A DNA stretch of 64,000 nt, taken from Methylocapsa sp. S129 (GTDB taxonomy: Bacteria; Pseudomonadota; Alphaproteobacteria; Rhizobiales; Beijerinckiaceae). The notes under the pieces were generated by a model, which saw only the letters and a list, made by a program, of their open reading frames with translations, made no database searches and was not told the DNA's origin. The stretch spans positions 1,075,876 to 1,139,875 of the forward strand of contig NZ_LMUI01000011.1 in assembly GCF_009765995.1 (NCBI RefSeq). The letters run 5' to 3'. A program made the translations under genes and the position numbers. The stretch's first letter is position 1, and each line of letters begins with the position of its first letter. Shown one piece after another: positions 33,350 through 41,792 of this stretch.

Positions 33350-34189
33350 ATGCGACAGGGGCGGACGCTCTCCTCGCGCCTGTGGGCCGCTGCGATCTGG
33401 CTGCTGGTCGGGGTCTTTGTCCTCAATCTGCTGGCGGTCATCGCGACGGTGATCGTGAGTTCCTTGGCGACGCGCTGGCTCGGGACCTGGCTGCCCGCCG
33501 GCTGGACCGCGCAATGGTATGCGTCCGCCTGGAGCGAATTTCAGCTCGCCGACGTGCTGACGACGACTTTCGAAGTCGCCTTCCTCGTCGTGCTGATTTC
33601 CGGCCTGGTCGGCGCGCCAGCCGCCTATGCCCTGGCGCGCCGCGAATTTCCCGGCAAGAGGCTCGTCATGCTGCTGTTGCTGACGCCCTTGCTCGCGCCG
33701 CCCATCACCTACGGCATTCCGCTGGCGACTGTGCTCTACAGCGCGGGCTTCGCCGGCAAACTATCGGGCGTCGTGATGGCCAATCTCGTGCCTTCCGTGC
33801 CCTTCGTCGTGCTGGTGTTGATCCCTTTCGTCGAACAGATCGATCCGAAGATTGAGCAGGCCGCGCGCGTCTTCGGCGCCGGCACGTCCCGCTTGTTCTG
33901 GCACATCCTGACGCCGCTGCTCGCGCCGGGCGTTTTGGCCGCGCTCTTGCTTGTGCTGGTGCGCACGCTCGCAATGTTCGAACTGACCTTCCTGACATCG
34001 GGTCCGGACAGCCAGACGCTGGTGGTGGCGCTTTATTACGCGGTCTTCGCCGCCGGCGTTCGCCCCGAACAATCGATCAACGCCATGGCGGTCATTTTCA
34101 TGCTGACCTCGATGGTCTGGCTGTTCATCGCGCTGCGTTTCGTCAATCCGACGCAGATTGTGGCGCGTGCGCGCAAGACGGCCGCGTGA
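33350..34189 (+). CDS. ABC importer permease 2
   Basis: This is a 279-residue inner-membrane protein with six helices. The EAA loop is near residue 165 (PKIEQAARVFGAGTSRLFWHILTPLL). PotC-like ends and PAAYALARREFPGKRLV near 92-108 fit the group. It is the second half of the heterodimeric channel. It is separated from permease 1 by the repeat, so its translation is not coupled to the rest. Confidence 0.88.
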   Translation: MRQGRTLSSRLWAAAIWLLVGVFVLNLLAVIATVIVSSLATRWLGTWLPAGWTAQWYASAWSEFQLADVLTTTFEVAFLVVLISGLVGAPAAYALARREFPGKRLVMLLLLTPLLAPPITYGIPLATVLYSAGFAGKLSGVVMANLVPSVPFVVLVLIPFVEQIDPKIEQAARVFGAGTSRLFWHILTPLLAPGVLAALLLVLVRTLAMFELTFLTSGPDSQTLVVALYYAVFAAGVRPEQSINAMAVIFMLTSMVWLFIALRFVNPTQIVARARKTAA

Positions 34190-34276
34190 GCGCGCGCCCT
34201 TTGATCCGCCGCGGGTTCTTGCTATTCGCCCAAAGGGGAACGTCAATCGCCTGTTGCGCGTTTATCGCGTAATCAG

Positions 34277-35926
34277 ATGCGTAATCGCGAGGACGACAAT
34301 GGCGCGCAGACAATCATGACCGTCTCCAACGTTTCCAGCACCCCGCCGTCGCTCTGGTGGCGAAGCGGGGCGATCTATCAGATCTATCCACGTTCGTTTC
34401 AGGACAGCGACGGCGATGGCGTCGGCGATCTCGAAGGGATCATCGCCCGGCTCGACTATGTCGCCGATCTCGGCGTCGACGCGATCTGGATATCGCCCGT
34501 CTTCCCCTCGCCGATGGCCGATTTCGGCTATGACGTCTCCGACTATGTCGCGATCGACCCGATGTTTGGCAGTCTTGCAACCTTCGATCGGGTGGTCAGC
34601 GAAGCGCATCGCCGCGGCCTGAAAGTCATCCTCGATTACGTGCCTAACCATACTTCCGATCGCCATCCCTGGTTTATCGAGAGCCGGTCGTCCCGCGATA
34701 ATCCAAAGCGCGATTGGTATGTCTGGCGCGATGCGAAGCCTGATGGCGCGGCGCCGACCAATTGGGTCTCCGAATTTGGCGGCGGCGCATGGAGCTGGGA
34801 CGCCCCGACCGCACAATTCTATTATCACGCGTTCCTTCGCGAGCAGCCGGACCTCAATTGGCGCAATCCGGAAGTCGTCGCCGCGATGCATGACGTGCTG
34901 CGTTTCTGGCTCGCGCGCGGCGTCGACGGATTTCGCGTCGACGCCGTCCACCATCTCATTGAGGATGCGGACCTCACCGACGATCCGCCCAATCCCCTCT
35001 GGCGCGAGGGCATGGCGCCAGCGCGCCGTTTCCTGCGCCTGCACAGCATGGACCGGCCGGAGGTCCATGACGCCATCGCCGGGATGCGCGCGGTCGTCGA
35101 CGAATATGGCGGCGACCGGCTGCTGATCGGCGAGGCCTATCTGCCGCTCGACCGACTGGTCCTCTATTACGGCGGCGATCTCAAAGGCTTCCACCTTCCC
35201 TTCAATTTCCACCTGATCACGACGCCCTGGAATCCAACCGCCATCACGGCGCTCGTCGACGCCTATGAAGCGAAACTGCCGCATGGCGCATGGCCCAATT
35301 GGGTGCTGGGCAATCATGATCGTTCGCGTCTGGCGTCTCGCATCGGGGATGATCAGGCGCGCGTCGCGGCGATGCTGCTGCTGACGCTGCGGGGAACGCC
35401 CACCCTCTATCAAGGCGATGAGATCGGCATGGGCGATGTGCCGATACCGGCCGACCGGATTCAGGACCCCTGGGAGAAAAATGTGCCGGGGCTTGGATTG
35501 GGCCGCGATCCCGTGCGCACGCCGATGCAATGGGACGCCTCGGACAATGCCGGCTTCAGTTCCGCCGAGCCCTGGCTGCCGCTAAGCCGAGATTTCGCCG
35601 AGGTGAATGTCGCGGCGCAAAGCGCGGCGCCGGGTTCGATCCTGTCTCTCTATCGCGCGCTGCTTGCCTTGCGCCGCGCCGAGCCAGCGCTCAGCCTGGG
35701 GGACTATGCGCCGCTGATCGCAACGGAGGAGGTCCTGGCCTATGAGCGCCGGTTTGGGCCGCGCCGATTGCTGATCGTTCTCAATCTGACCGGTCGGCCG
35801 GCGCGGATCGAAGCGCCGCATAGTCGCGTCTTGCTGTCGACGGGCTCGCGCCGCCTCGGCGAAGAGATCGCCGGAACAATGGCGATCGCGCCGAACGAAG
35901 GATTCATTGCTGAATTCGCGCCCTAG
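34277..35926 (+). CDS. GH13 alpha-glucosidase / oligo-1,6-glucosidase-like
   Basis: This is a 549-residue enzyme of the alpha-amylase family. The TIM barrel shows region I DYVPNHTSD (120-128), region II GFRVDAVHH with nucleophile Asp 222, region III IGEAYLP with acid/base Glu 286, and region IV NWVLGNHDRS with Asp 348. SPMADFGYDVSDY near 78-90 is typical of alpha-glucosidases that act on short oligosaccharides or sucrose-like substrates. There is no signal peptide, so it acts in the cytoplasm on imported sugars. An alternative start is the ATG at 34316. The stop codon overlaps that of the convergent GH15 gene through CTAG. Confidence 0.85.
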   Translation: MRNREDDNGAQTIMTVSNVSSTPPSLWWRSGAIYQIYPRSFQDSDGDGVGDLEGIIARLDYVADLGVDAIWISPVFPSPMADFGYDVSDYVAIDPMFGSLATFDRVVSEAHRRGLKVILDYVPNHTSDRHPWFIESRSSRDNPKRDWYVWRDAKPDGAAPTNWVSEFGGGAWSWDAPTAQFYYHAFLREQPDLNWRNPEVVAAMHDVLRFWLARGVDGFRVDAVHHLIEDADLTDDPPNPLWREGMAPARRFLRLHSMDRPEVHDAIAGMRAVVDEYGGDRLLIGEAYLPLDRLVLYYGGDLKGFHLPFNFHLITTPWNPTAITALVDAYEAKLPHGAWPNWVLGNHDRSRLASRIGDDQARVAAMLLLTLRGTPTLYQGDEIGMGDVPIPADRIQDPWEKNVPGLGLGRDPVRTPMQWDASDNAGFSSAEPWLPLSRDFAEVNVAAQSAAPGSILSLYRALLALRRAEPALSLGDYAPLIATEEVLAYERRFGPRRLLIVLNLTGRPARIEAPHSRVLLSTGSRRLGEEIAGTMAIAPNEGFIAEFAP

Positions 35927-37764
35927 CGGTCCGCATCGGCCAAGGGAAGGGTTGACGTTGTTTCTCCCTCGCTCCCGGCGGAGCGCTGATGCGCCGGACC
36001 GCTGGCGCTCACGAGGTTATGGGCCGTATTGATCAAGGCCAGGTGCGACAGCGCCTGCGGAAAATTGCCTAATTGCCGCTTGCCGGACGCATCATATTGC
36101 TCCGCCAGCAGGCCGACGTCGTTGCGCAGCGACAGCAGCCGTTCAAACAAGGCGCGCGCTTCGTCATAGCGGCCTTGCAGGACATAATTGTCGGCGAGCC
36201 AGAAGCTGCAGGCCAGAAATGAACCCTCGCCGGGGGGCAGGCCATCGACAGGAATGCCGGTGTCGTAGCGGAGCACGAAGCCGCCGCGGATGAGATTGCG
36301 CTCGATCGCCGCGACCGTGCCGCGCACGCGCGGGTCGTCGGGCGGCAGGAAGCCGACCATCGCGATCAACAACAGGCTCGCATCAAGCGCGCTCGACCCA
36401 TACGACTGAACGAAGGAGTTCTGGATGGGATCGAAGCCTCGTTCGCAGACTTGCCGGTGAATGGCGTCGCGAATGGCGCGCCAGCGATCTAGCGGCCCCT
36501 CCAGGCCGAATTCCTCAGCCGAGCGCACGACGCGGTCGAAGGCGACCCAGGACATGACCTTGGAATGGGTGAAATGCTTGCGGCCGCCGCGAACCTCCCA
36601 GATGCCGTCGTCGGGTTGCTCCCAGATCGTCTCGAGATGGGCGATCAGCGCGCATTCCAGCCCCCAGCTCGCTTCCTCCGCGGCGAGGCCCGCCTTCCGC
36701 GCGACATAAAGAGCGTCAAGCACTTCGCCATAGACATCGAGCTGGATCTGGCCTGCCGCCGCATTGCCGATGCGCACCGGAGCGGACCCTTCATAGCCGG
36801 ACAACCAGGGCACTTCATATTCCGTCAGACGCCGTTCGCCCGCCACCCCATACATGATCTGTAAATCGTCCGGATTGCCCGCGGCGGCGCGCAACAGCCA
36901 TTCGCGCCACGCTTGGGCTTCGCCCAGAAAGCCCGCGCCGATGAGGGCGTAAAGGGTGAAAGTGGCGTCGCGAAGCCAGCAGAATCGGTAATCCCAATTG
37001 CGCGACCCGCCCAGTTTTTCCGGCAGCGAGGTTGTGCCGGCCGCGACGATCCCGCCCGTTTCCCAATGCGTGAGGGACTTCAGGGTCAGCAAAGATCGAA
37101 GCACTGCGTCGGACCATTCGGCAGGGGGGTTGAATGGCGTGGTCCATTCCAACCAGAAGGACTCGACCTGCTCGAGCGCCTCGGCGCCTTGCAATGGCGA
37201 AGGCAGGGGACGAAACGACGGCGACCAGCTCAGAATGAAGCTGATCTCCTCTCCGGCGCTGACGTCGAACTCTCCTACAGTGCGCCAGTCCTCGCCCCGA
37301 AGGGGAACCGTCGTATCGAGCAAAAGCCTGTCGGGGCCGGCGGTGAACTCGAGCCGCCCGTCCTCCTGGCGCGATACCCAGGGCATGACGGAGCCATAGT
37401 CGAACCGCACGACAAGCTCGACGCCCATCGACACCCTGCCGCGCAATCCTCTGACCAGGCGGATGAGATCCGAGACCCCATCGCGGCGGCCGATGAAATC
37501 GATGACGGAAACGGCGCCGTCTTCGGTCTCAAAATCGGTTTCCAGAACCAGCGTGTCGCCCCGATAACGCCGCGTCACACGCGCCTCGTTCCCGGTCGGC
37601 GCGATCAGCCAGCGCCCGTTATGCGGATTTCCCAGCAGCGCCGAGAAACAAGCGGCGCTGTCAAATCGCGGCAGCCCCAGCCAGTCGATGGAGCCGTCGC
37701 GCCCAACCAGCGCGATGGTCTCGCAATTGCCGATGACGGCATAATCTTCGATACGGCTCGGCAT
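35923..37764 (-). CDS. GH15 glycosidase (glucoamylase/trehalase-like)
   Basis: This is a 613-residue protein. The N-terminal beta domain starts MPSRIEDYAVIGNCETIALV, and the (alpha/alpha)6 barrel has GGSRNWDYRFCWLRDATFTLYAL, PWLSGYEGSAPVRIGNAA (the usual catalytic Glu in the GYxGSxPVRIGN stretch) and EQYDASGKRQLGNFPQALSH (second catalytic Glu). This type hydrolyses alpha-glucosides or trehalose in the cytoplasm. The start at 37764 gives the conserved N-terminus; the frame runs on to 37908. It converges on the GH13 gene and shares the CTAG of both stops. Confidence 0.88.
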   Translation of the reverse strand: MPSRIEDYAVIGNCETIALVGRDGSIDWLGLPRFDSAACFSALLGNPHNGRWLIAPTGNEARVTRRYRGDTLVLETDFETEDGAVSVIDFIGRRDGVSDLIRLVRGLRGRVSMGVELVVRFDYGSVMPWVSRQEDGRLEFTAGPDRLLLDTTVPLRGEDWRTVGEFDVSAGEEISFILSWSPSFRPLPSPLQGAEALEQVESFWLEWTTPFNPPAEWSDAVLRSLLTLKSLTHWETGGIVAAGTTSLPEKLGGSRNWDYRFCWLRDATFTLYALIGAGFLGEAQAWREWLLRAAAGNPDDLQIMYGVAGERRLTEYEVPWLSGYEGSAPVRIGNAAAGQIQLDVYGEVLDALYVARKAGLAAEEASWGLECALIAHLETIWEQPDDGIWEVRGGRKHFTHSKVMSWVAFDRVVRSAEEFGLEGPLDRWRAIRDAIHRQVCERGFDPIQNSFVQSYGSSALDASLLLIAMVGFLPPDDPRVRGTVAAIERNLIRGGFVLRYDTGIPVDGLPPGEGSFLACSFWLADNYVLQGRYDEARALFERLLSLRNDVGLLAEQYDASGKRQLGNFPQALSHLALINTAHNLVSASGPAHQRSAGSEGETTSTLPLADADR

Positions 37765-38086
37765 GGGGCCTCGTATGTTTGTTGATCCGGGAACAGGGCG
37801 ATCTCGACGGGAATCGTCGGGTGGGGGCGATGCGGGGCGGCGCGCGAAAACGCTTCGGCCATTAACGAATTCAAAGCCCGTTTGATCCCAGGATTCCGCC
37901 GAAATCATGAGCGGCCGCTTGACGCGCCAAGCGCGCTCCCAGCCGCGCTAACCTAAAAATAGATAATTTTTGTCAACCCTTCATTAATCTCTGGACAAAG
38001 ATTCCGACAAGGATTCTTATCAGATTGATTCGGTGCGGTGCGGCACATTTCACCGGGTCAACACGGATAGGAATGAGGGGGCCACA
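37765..38086. other. Divergent promoter region, GH15 and histidine kinase
   Basis: This 322-base stretch separates two divergent genes. Positions about 37950-38030 are markedly AT-rich for this genome (AAAAATAGATAATTTTTGTC and following), which suits promoters. No symmetrical operator or small gene was found. Confidence 0.5.
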
Positions 38087-40423
38087 ATGGCGCGTGCGAA
38101 CGCGACGATGGAGGACGTGCGTGCTGTTGCATGGCGCGATCTTGCCAGGTCGATCACACAACCGTTGAACGACAATACGGGTGCGCGTTCGCAGGCCTTC
38201 GAGCCTTGGCTTCGCTATCTGATCCCCGCCATCGCTCTTCTGTTCCTCGCCTTGCTGGCGCTTGCGGCGGTCAGTCATATCCGCTCCGAGCGTCATCGCG
38301 CCATCGACGCCGCGGAGCGCGAGGTCGATTTGCGCGCCTCGGTTCTCGCGATGGGCCTCAATCAGACGTTTGCCGCCGACCCCAGCCAGACGCCTGGCGA
38401 CCTGCTCCATAAGGTTCTGGGCGCGAGCCCCGACCTGCAGGCGGTCGACGTCACGCTGGCCGATTCCGATGGCCATATTCTGGCGAGCGAACCTCCCGCG
38501 ATCGACACGACCTCGACGCTGAACGCCCGGCTTGGCGCGAGCCAGCCGCTGACGACATTCGCCGAAAAGGCCGGGGTGCTGCGCATCGAAGCGGCCAATG
38601 GCGAGGATGAATTGGCGACGGTGCGCAATTTGCACGCGCCCTTGGGGCAGATGGCCCTCACAATGCGGATCGGCGCCCTGCTCGAACCTTGGCGCGAGGC
38701 GGCGCTCATCACCACATTGCTCCTCGCCTCCACGAGCGTTGTGCTCATCGGGGCCACCGCGGCCTACATCACCCAGATCCGACGCGCGCGAAAGAGAGAA
38801 CAGGTGGCGCGGCGTGCGCGAACGCGCGTCGATATGGCGCTCAATCGCGGCCGATGCGGACTGTGGGACTGGGATTTGGCGCGCGGGCGGATTCATTGGT
38901 CGCGATCGATGTACGAACTGCTGGACATGCCGATTTCGTTCGAATTCCTGTCGTTCGGCGACCTGCAGGCGATGGTCCATCCCGACGACGACAATCTGGC
39001 TGACATCGCCAAACAGGCCGTCGAAGGCCAAAACCAGACGATGGACCACGAATTTCGCATCCGCAACGCCGCGGGCGAATGGGTTTGGTTGCGCGCCCGC
39101 GCCGAACTCGTTCAGGACAGCCCGAGCGCCGGCCGCCATCTTGTCGGCATCGCCGTCGACATTACCGAACAAAAGAATCTGGTCGCGACCTCGGTGCTGG
39201 CGGACCAGCGGCTGCGCGAGGCGATCGAGGCCATTTCGGAAGCTTTCGTCCTCTGGGATTCCTCGAACCGCCTTGTCCTGTGCAATTCGAAATACCAGCG
39301 CCTTCACAATCTGCCGCCCGAGAGCATGCGCCCCGGCGCGCCCTATGCGGAACTGGCGGCCAAAGGCGCGGCGCCGGTCGTCGACAGCGAAATCCTCATC
39401 AATGCAAAAGGGCTCGCGCAAGAGCACGTTCCGGCCAGGACCTATGAGGCGCGCCTGACCGACGGGCGTTGGCTGCAAGTCAACGAGCGGCGCACCAAGG
39501 ACGGCGGCTATGTCTCGGTCGGCACGGACATTACCGCGCTGAAACGCCACGAAGAGCAATTGATGGAGTCCGAGCGGCGCCTGCTGACGACGGTTTCCGA
39601 ACTGCGCCAATCCCGCCAGTCGTTGGAAGCGCAGGCGCAGCAATTGGCCGACCTTGCCGAGCGTCATCTCGAACAGAAGGCGCGCGCCGAAATGGCGAAC
39701 CGCGCCAAGGCCGAATTCCTCGCCAATATGAGCCACGAATTGCGCACGCCGCTCAACGCCATCATCGGCTTCTCCGAAATGATGGAGCAACAGACCTTCG
39801 GCCCGCTGGGTTCGCCCAAATATCAGGACTATTGTTCGCATATCCATGAGAGCGGCCAATATTTGCTGCATGTCTTCTCCGATGTCCTAGACATGTCGCG
39901 CCTTGAGGCGGGGCGCGTGCGCCTCAACCGAAGCGAGTTTGGCGTGGAAGCGGCGATCAAGAGCGCCATGCGCGACGTCGACGCGGCGGCGCAGGCCAAG
40001 AACCTGACGATCGATATCGACGCGAACCCGAGCGAAACGATTCAGGCCGATCGCGAGGCTGTCGAGCGCATCCTGGTGACCTTGTTGCGCAACGCTGTGA
40101 AGTTCACGCCCGATGGCGGCGCGATCAGCATTGGCGCGCAGGCCTTCGACGAGCAGATTTACATCTATGTCGAAGATACGGGTCCCGGAATCGCCAGCGC
40201 CGACCTGTCGCGCCTGGGGCGTCCTTTCGAACAGGCGGATATGATGCTCGCCAACGGGATGAAAGGCTCGGGCCTTGGGCTCGCCATCGCCAATTCTCTC
40301 GTCGAATTGCATGGCGGCTCGCTGCGCATCAATTCCACTCTGGGCGAAGGCACCGTCGTTCTCGTCGCCTTGCCCCGATCGCCGATCGTGCAGCGCTTCC
40401 TGGCGCTCGCCGAGGTCGCCTGA
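38087..40423 (+). CDS. Membrane PAS histidine kinase (PleC/DivJ-like layout)
   Basis: This is a 778-residue protein. Transmembrane segments at about 44-64 and 207-229 enclose a periplasmic sensor part. A PAS domain is at 252-362 (CGLWDWDLARGRIHWS, MVHPDDDNL, VGIAVDITEQ) and a second at about 374-486 (AISEAFVLWDSSNRLVL). Then come the kinase core with FLANMSHELRTPLNAIIGF (phospho-accepting His about 550), the N box LLRNAVKFTPDGG, VEDTGPGI and GSGLGLAI. The core resembles alphaproteobacterial cell-cycle kinases such as PleC. No receiver gene is nearby, so the partner is elsewhere. GAGG precedes the ATG. Confidence 0.88.
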   Translation: MARANATMEDVRAVAWRDLARSITQPLNDNTGARSQAFEPWLRYLIPAIALLFLALLALAAVSHIRSERHRAIDAAEREVDLRASVLAMGLNQTFAADPSQTPGDLLHKVLGASPDLQAVDVTLADSDGHILASEPPAIDTTSTLNARLGASQPLTTFAEKAGVLRIEAANGEDELATVRNLHAPLGQMALTMRIGALLEPWREAALITTLLLASTSVVLIGATAAYITQIRRARKREQVARRARTRVDMALNRGRCGLWDWDLARGRIHWSRSMYELLDMPISFEFLSFGDLQAMVHPDDDNLADIAKQAVEGQNQTMDHEFRIRNAAGEWVWLRARAELVQDSPSAGRHLVGIAVDITEQKNLVATSVLADQRLREAIEAISEAFVLWDSSNRLVLCNSKYQRLHNLPPESMRPGAPYAELAAKGAAPVVDSEILINAKGLAQEHVPARTYEARLTDGRWLQVNERRTKDGGYVSVGTDITALKRHEEQLMESERRLLTTVSELRQSRQSLEAQAQQLADLAERHLEQKARAEMANRAKAEFLANMSHELRTPLNAIIGFSEMMEQQTFGPLGSPKYQDYCSHIHESGQYLLHVFSDVLDMSRLEAGRVRLNRSEFGVEAAIKSAMRDVDAAAQAKNLTIDIDANPSETIQADREAVERILVTLLRNAVKFTPDGGAISIGAQAFDEQIYIYVEDTGPGIASADLSRLGRPFEQADMMLANGMKGSGLGLAIANSLVELHGGSLRINSTLGEGTVVLVALPRSPIVQRFLALAEVA

Positions 40424-40452
40424 CGGCGCAGCGATTTGCGGGTCTGCCAGCG

Positions 40453-41724
40453 TCAGTCGGATTGCTTGGGCAAAAACCGGAAGAGATAAGCCGCCGCCAA
40501 AACGCTTATGAGCCCTAGAAGGGTCAAGACAGCGGACTCGCTCAGCCCCGCCAGCTTGAGCAGCAAGGTCGTCGCGAGCGAACCGGCGACCATATAGATC
40601 GAACTCAGCGTGTTGACGGCGCCAACCACGCGGGCGCGCCGGTCCTCGCCCGCCCAGGCTTGCACGGCGGCGAAAACCGGTACGACAAACAGGCCGGACG
40701 CGGCCGACAGCAGGAGAATATCGGCGAGCAGATGCAGGCCGGCGATGCTGGAGAAGAAATCGACGAGGCCGATCTCGCTCGCCGCTTGCGGCAAGGCGCC
40801 GGTCGTCAGGCCGAGGTCGACGAGAACGCCCGCCATCGCCAGCAGCAGGAATGGCGTCGGCCCCAGTTGAATGCGGCCATGGGCGATAATCGCGGCGAGC
40901 AGGGATCCGGCCGCGATGCCGATGGCGAAGAACAGATTGATCGCCGTCTCGACCTCGATGCCGGCGCCGATGCGCGATTTGACGACCACGGGCACGAGCG
41001 ACAGCGCGACGGCGCCCACCAGCCAGAACCAGCTCACCGCGGCGCCGCCGACCCATTGGCGATCGTCGCGCTTGAGTTCGCGCAGGATGTCGCGGGTCGA
41101 GGCGAACAGGTTGGGATTGATCCTCAGCCCGGGCGCGCCGACGCTGGTTTTCGGAATGAAAAGCGAGGCGGCCCAGCAGGCGAGCCCGACGACGGCGAGC
41201 TGCAAGACGACGCTCCAGACCGCGCGCCCTTCGGCGGCGGCAAAGCCGCCGGCGATCAGCCCGCAAATGATCGCTGCGAAAGTCGCCCCTTCGACAAGCG
41301 CATTGCCGGAGACAAGCTCCTCGCGCTTCAGATGGTCGGGTAAAATGCCGTATTTGATCGGGCCGAACAGCGCCGCGATGATTCCAAGGCCAAAAAGCGA
41401 CACATAGAGCAGGGCGAGCGACGAGAAATAGAAGCCGGCCGCCGCGACCAGCTGGATGAATATTTCAGCAAATTTCAACCGCCTCGCGATCAGCGCCTTG
41501 TCGTGGGAATCGGCGAGTTCGCCGCCCAGGGCCGACAGCAGCATCGAAGGCAGAATGAATATGCCGATCGCCAGCGTGACCTTCGATCCAGCGTCGCCGC
41601 CGCCGAAACGAAACAGGATCAGCATCACCAGCATCTGGCGAACGAAATTGTCGTTGAACGCGGACAGGAACTGGCACCAGAACAGCGGCGCAAAACGCCG
41701 CGAAATCATCAATTGGCCGAACAT
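40453..41724 (-). CDS. MFS carrier, LplT-like
   Basis: This is a 423-residue inner-membrane protein with about 12 helices. The start MFGQLMISRRFAPLFWCQFL and SAFNDNFVRQMLVMLILFR match the lysophospholipid transporter LplT, and the first domain of the alphaproteobacterial fusion with acyltransferase and acyl-ACP synthetase. Here the carrier stands alone and ends LFRFLPKQSD. It may flip lysophospholipids inward for re-acylation; the acyltransferase is not next to it. GGGGGCGG precedes the ATG at 41724. It converges with the histidine kinase gene. Confidence 0.75.
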   Translation of the reverse strand: MFGQLMISRRFAPLFWCQFLSAFNDNFVRQMLVMLILFRFGGGDAGSKVTLAIGIFILPSMLLSALGGELADSHDKALIARRLKFAEIFIQLVAAAGFYFSSLALLYVSLFGLGIIAALFGPIKYGILPDHLKREELVSGNALVEGATFAAIICGLIAGGFAAAEGRAVWSVVLQLAVVGLACWAASLFIPKTSVGAPGLRINPNLFASTRDILRELKRDDRQWVGGAAVSWFWLVGAVALSLVPVVVKSRIGAGIEVETAINLFFAIGIAAGSLLAAIIAHGRIQLGPTPFLLLAMAGVLVDLGLTTGALPQAASEIGLVDFFSSIAGLHLLADILLLSAASGLFVVPVFAAVQAWAGEDRRARVVGAVNTLSSIYMVAGSLATTLLLKLAGLSESAVLTLLGLISVLAAAYLFRFLPKQSD

Positions 41725-41792
41725 TCCGCCCCCACGATCCGATAGCGGCTTTGCCTCCGCCTGCATCGCTATGCGACTATGACAATGGGCGA

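Noticed and set aside
37973-39871. A 632-codon minus-strand frame opposite the histidine kinase
   Set aside because: The kinase motifs on the plus strand are decisive; the frame is compositionally a shadow.
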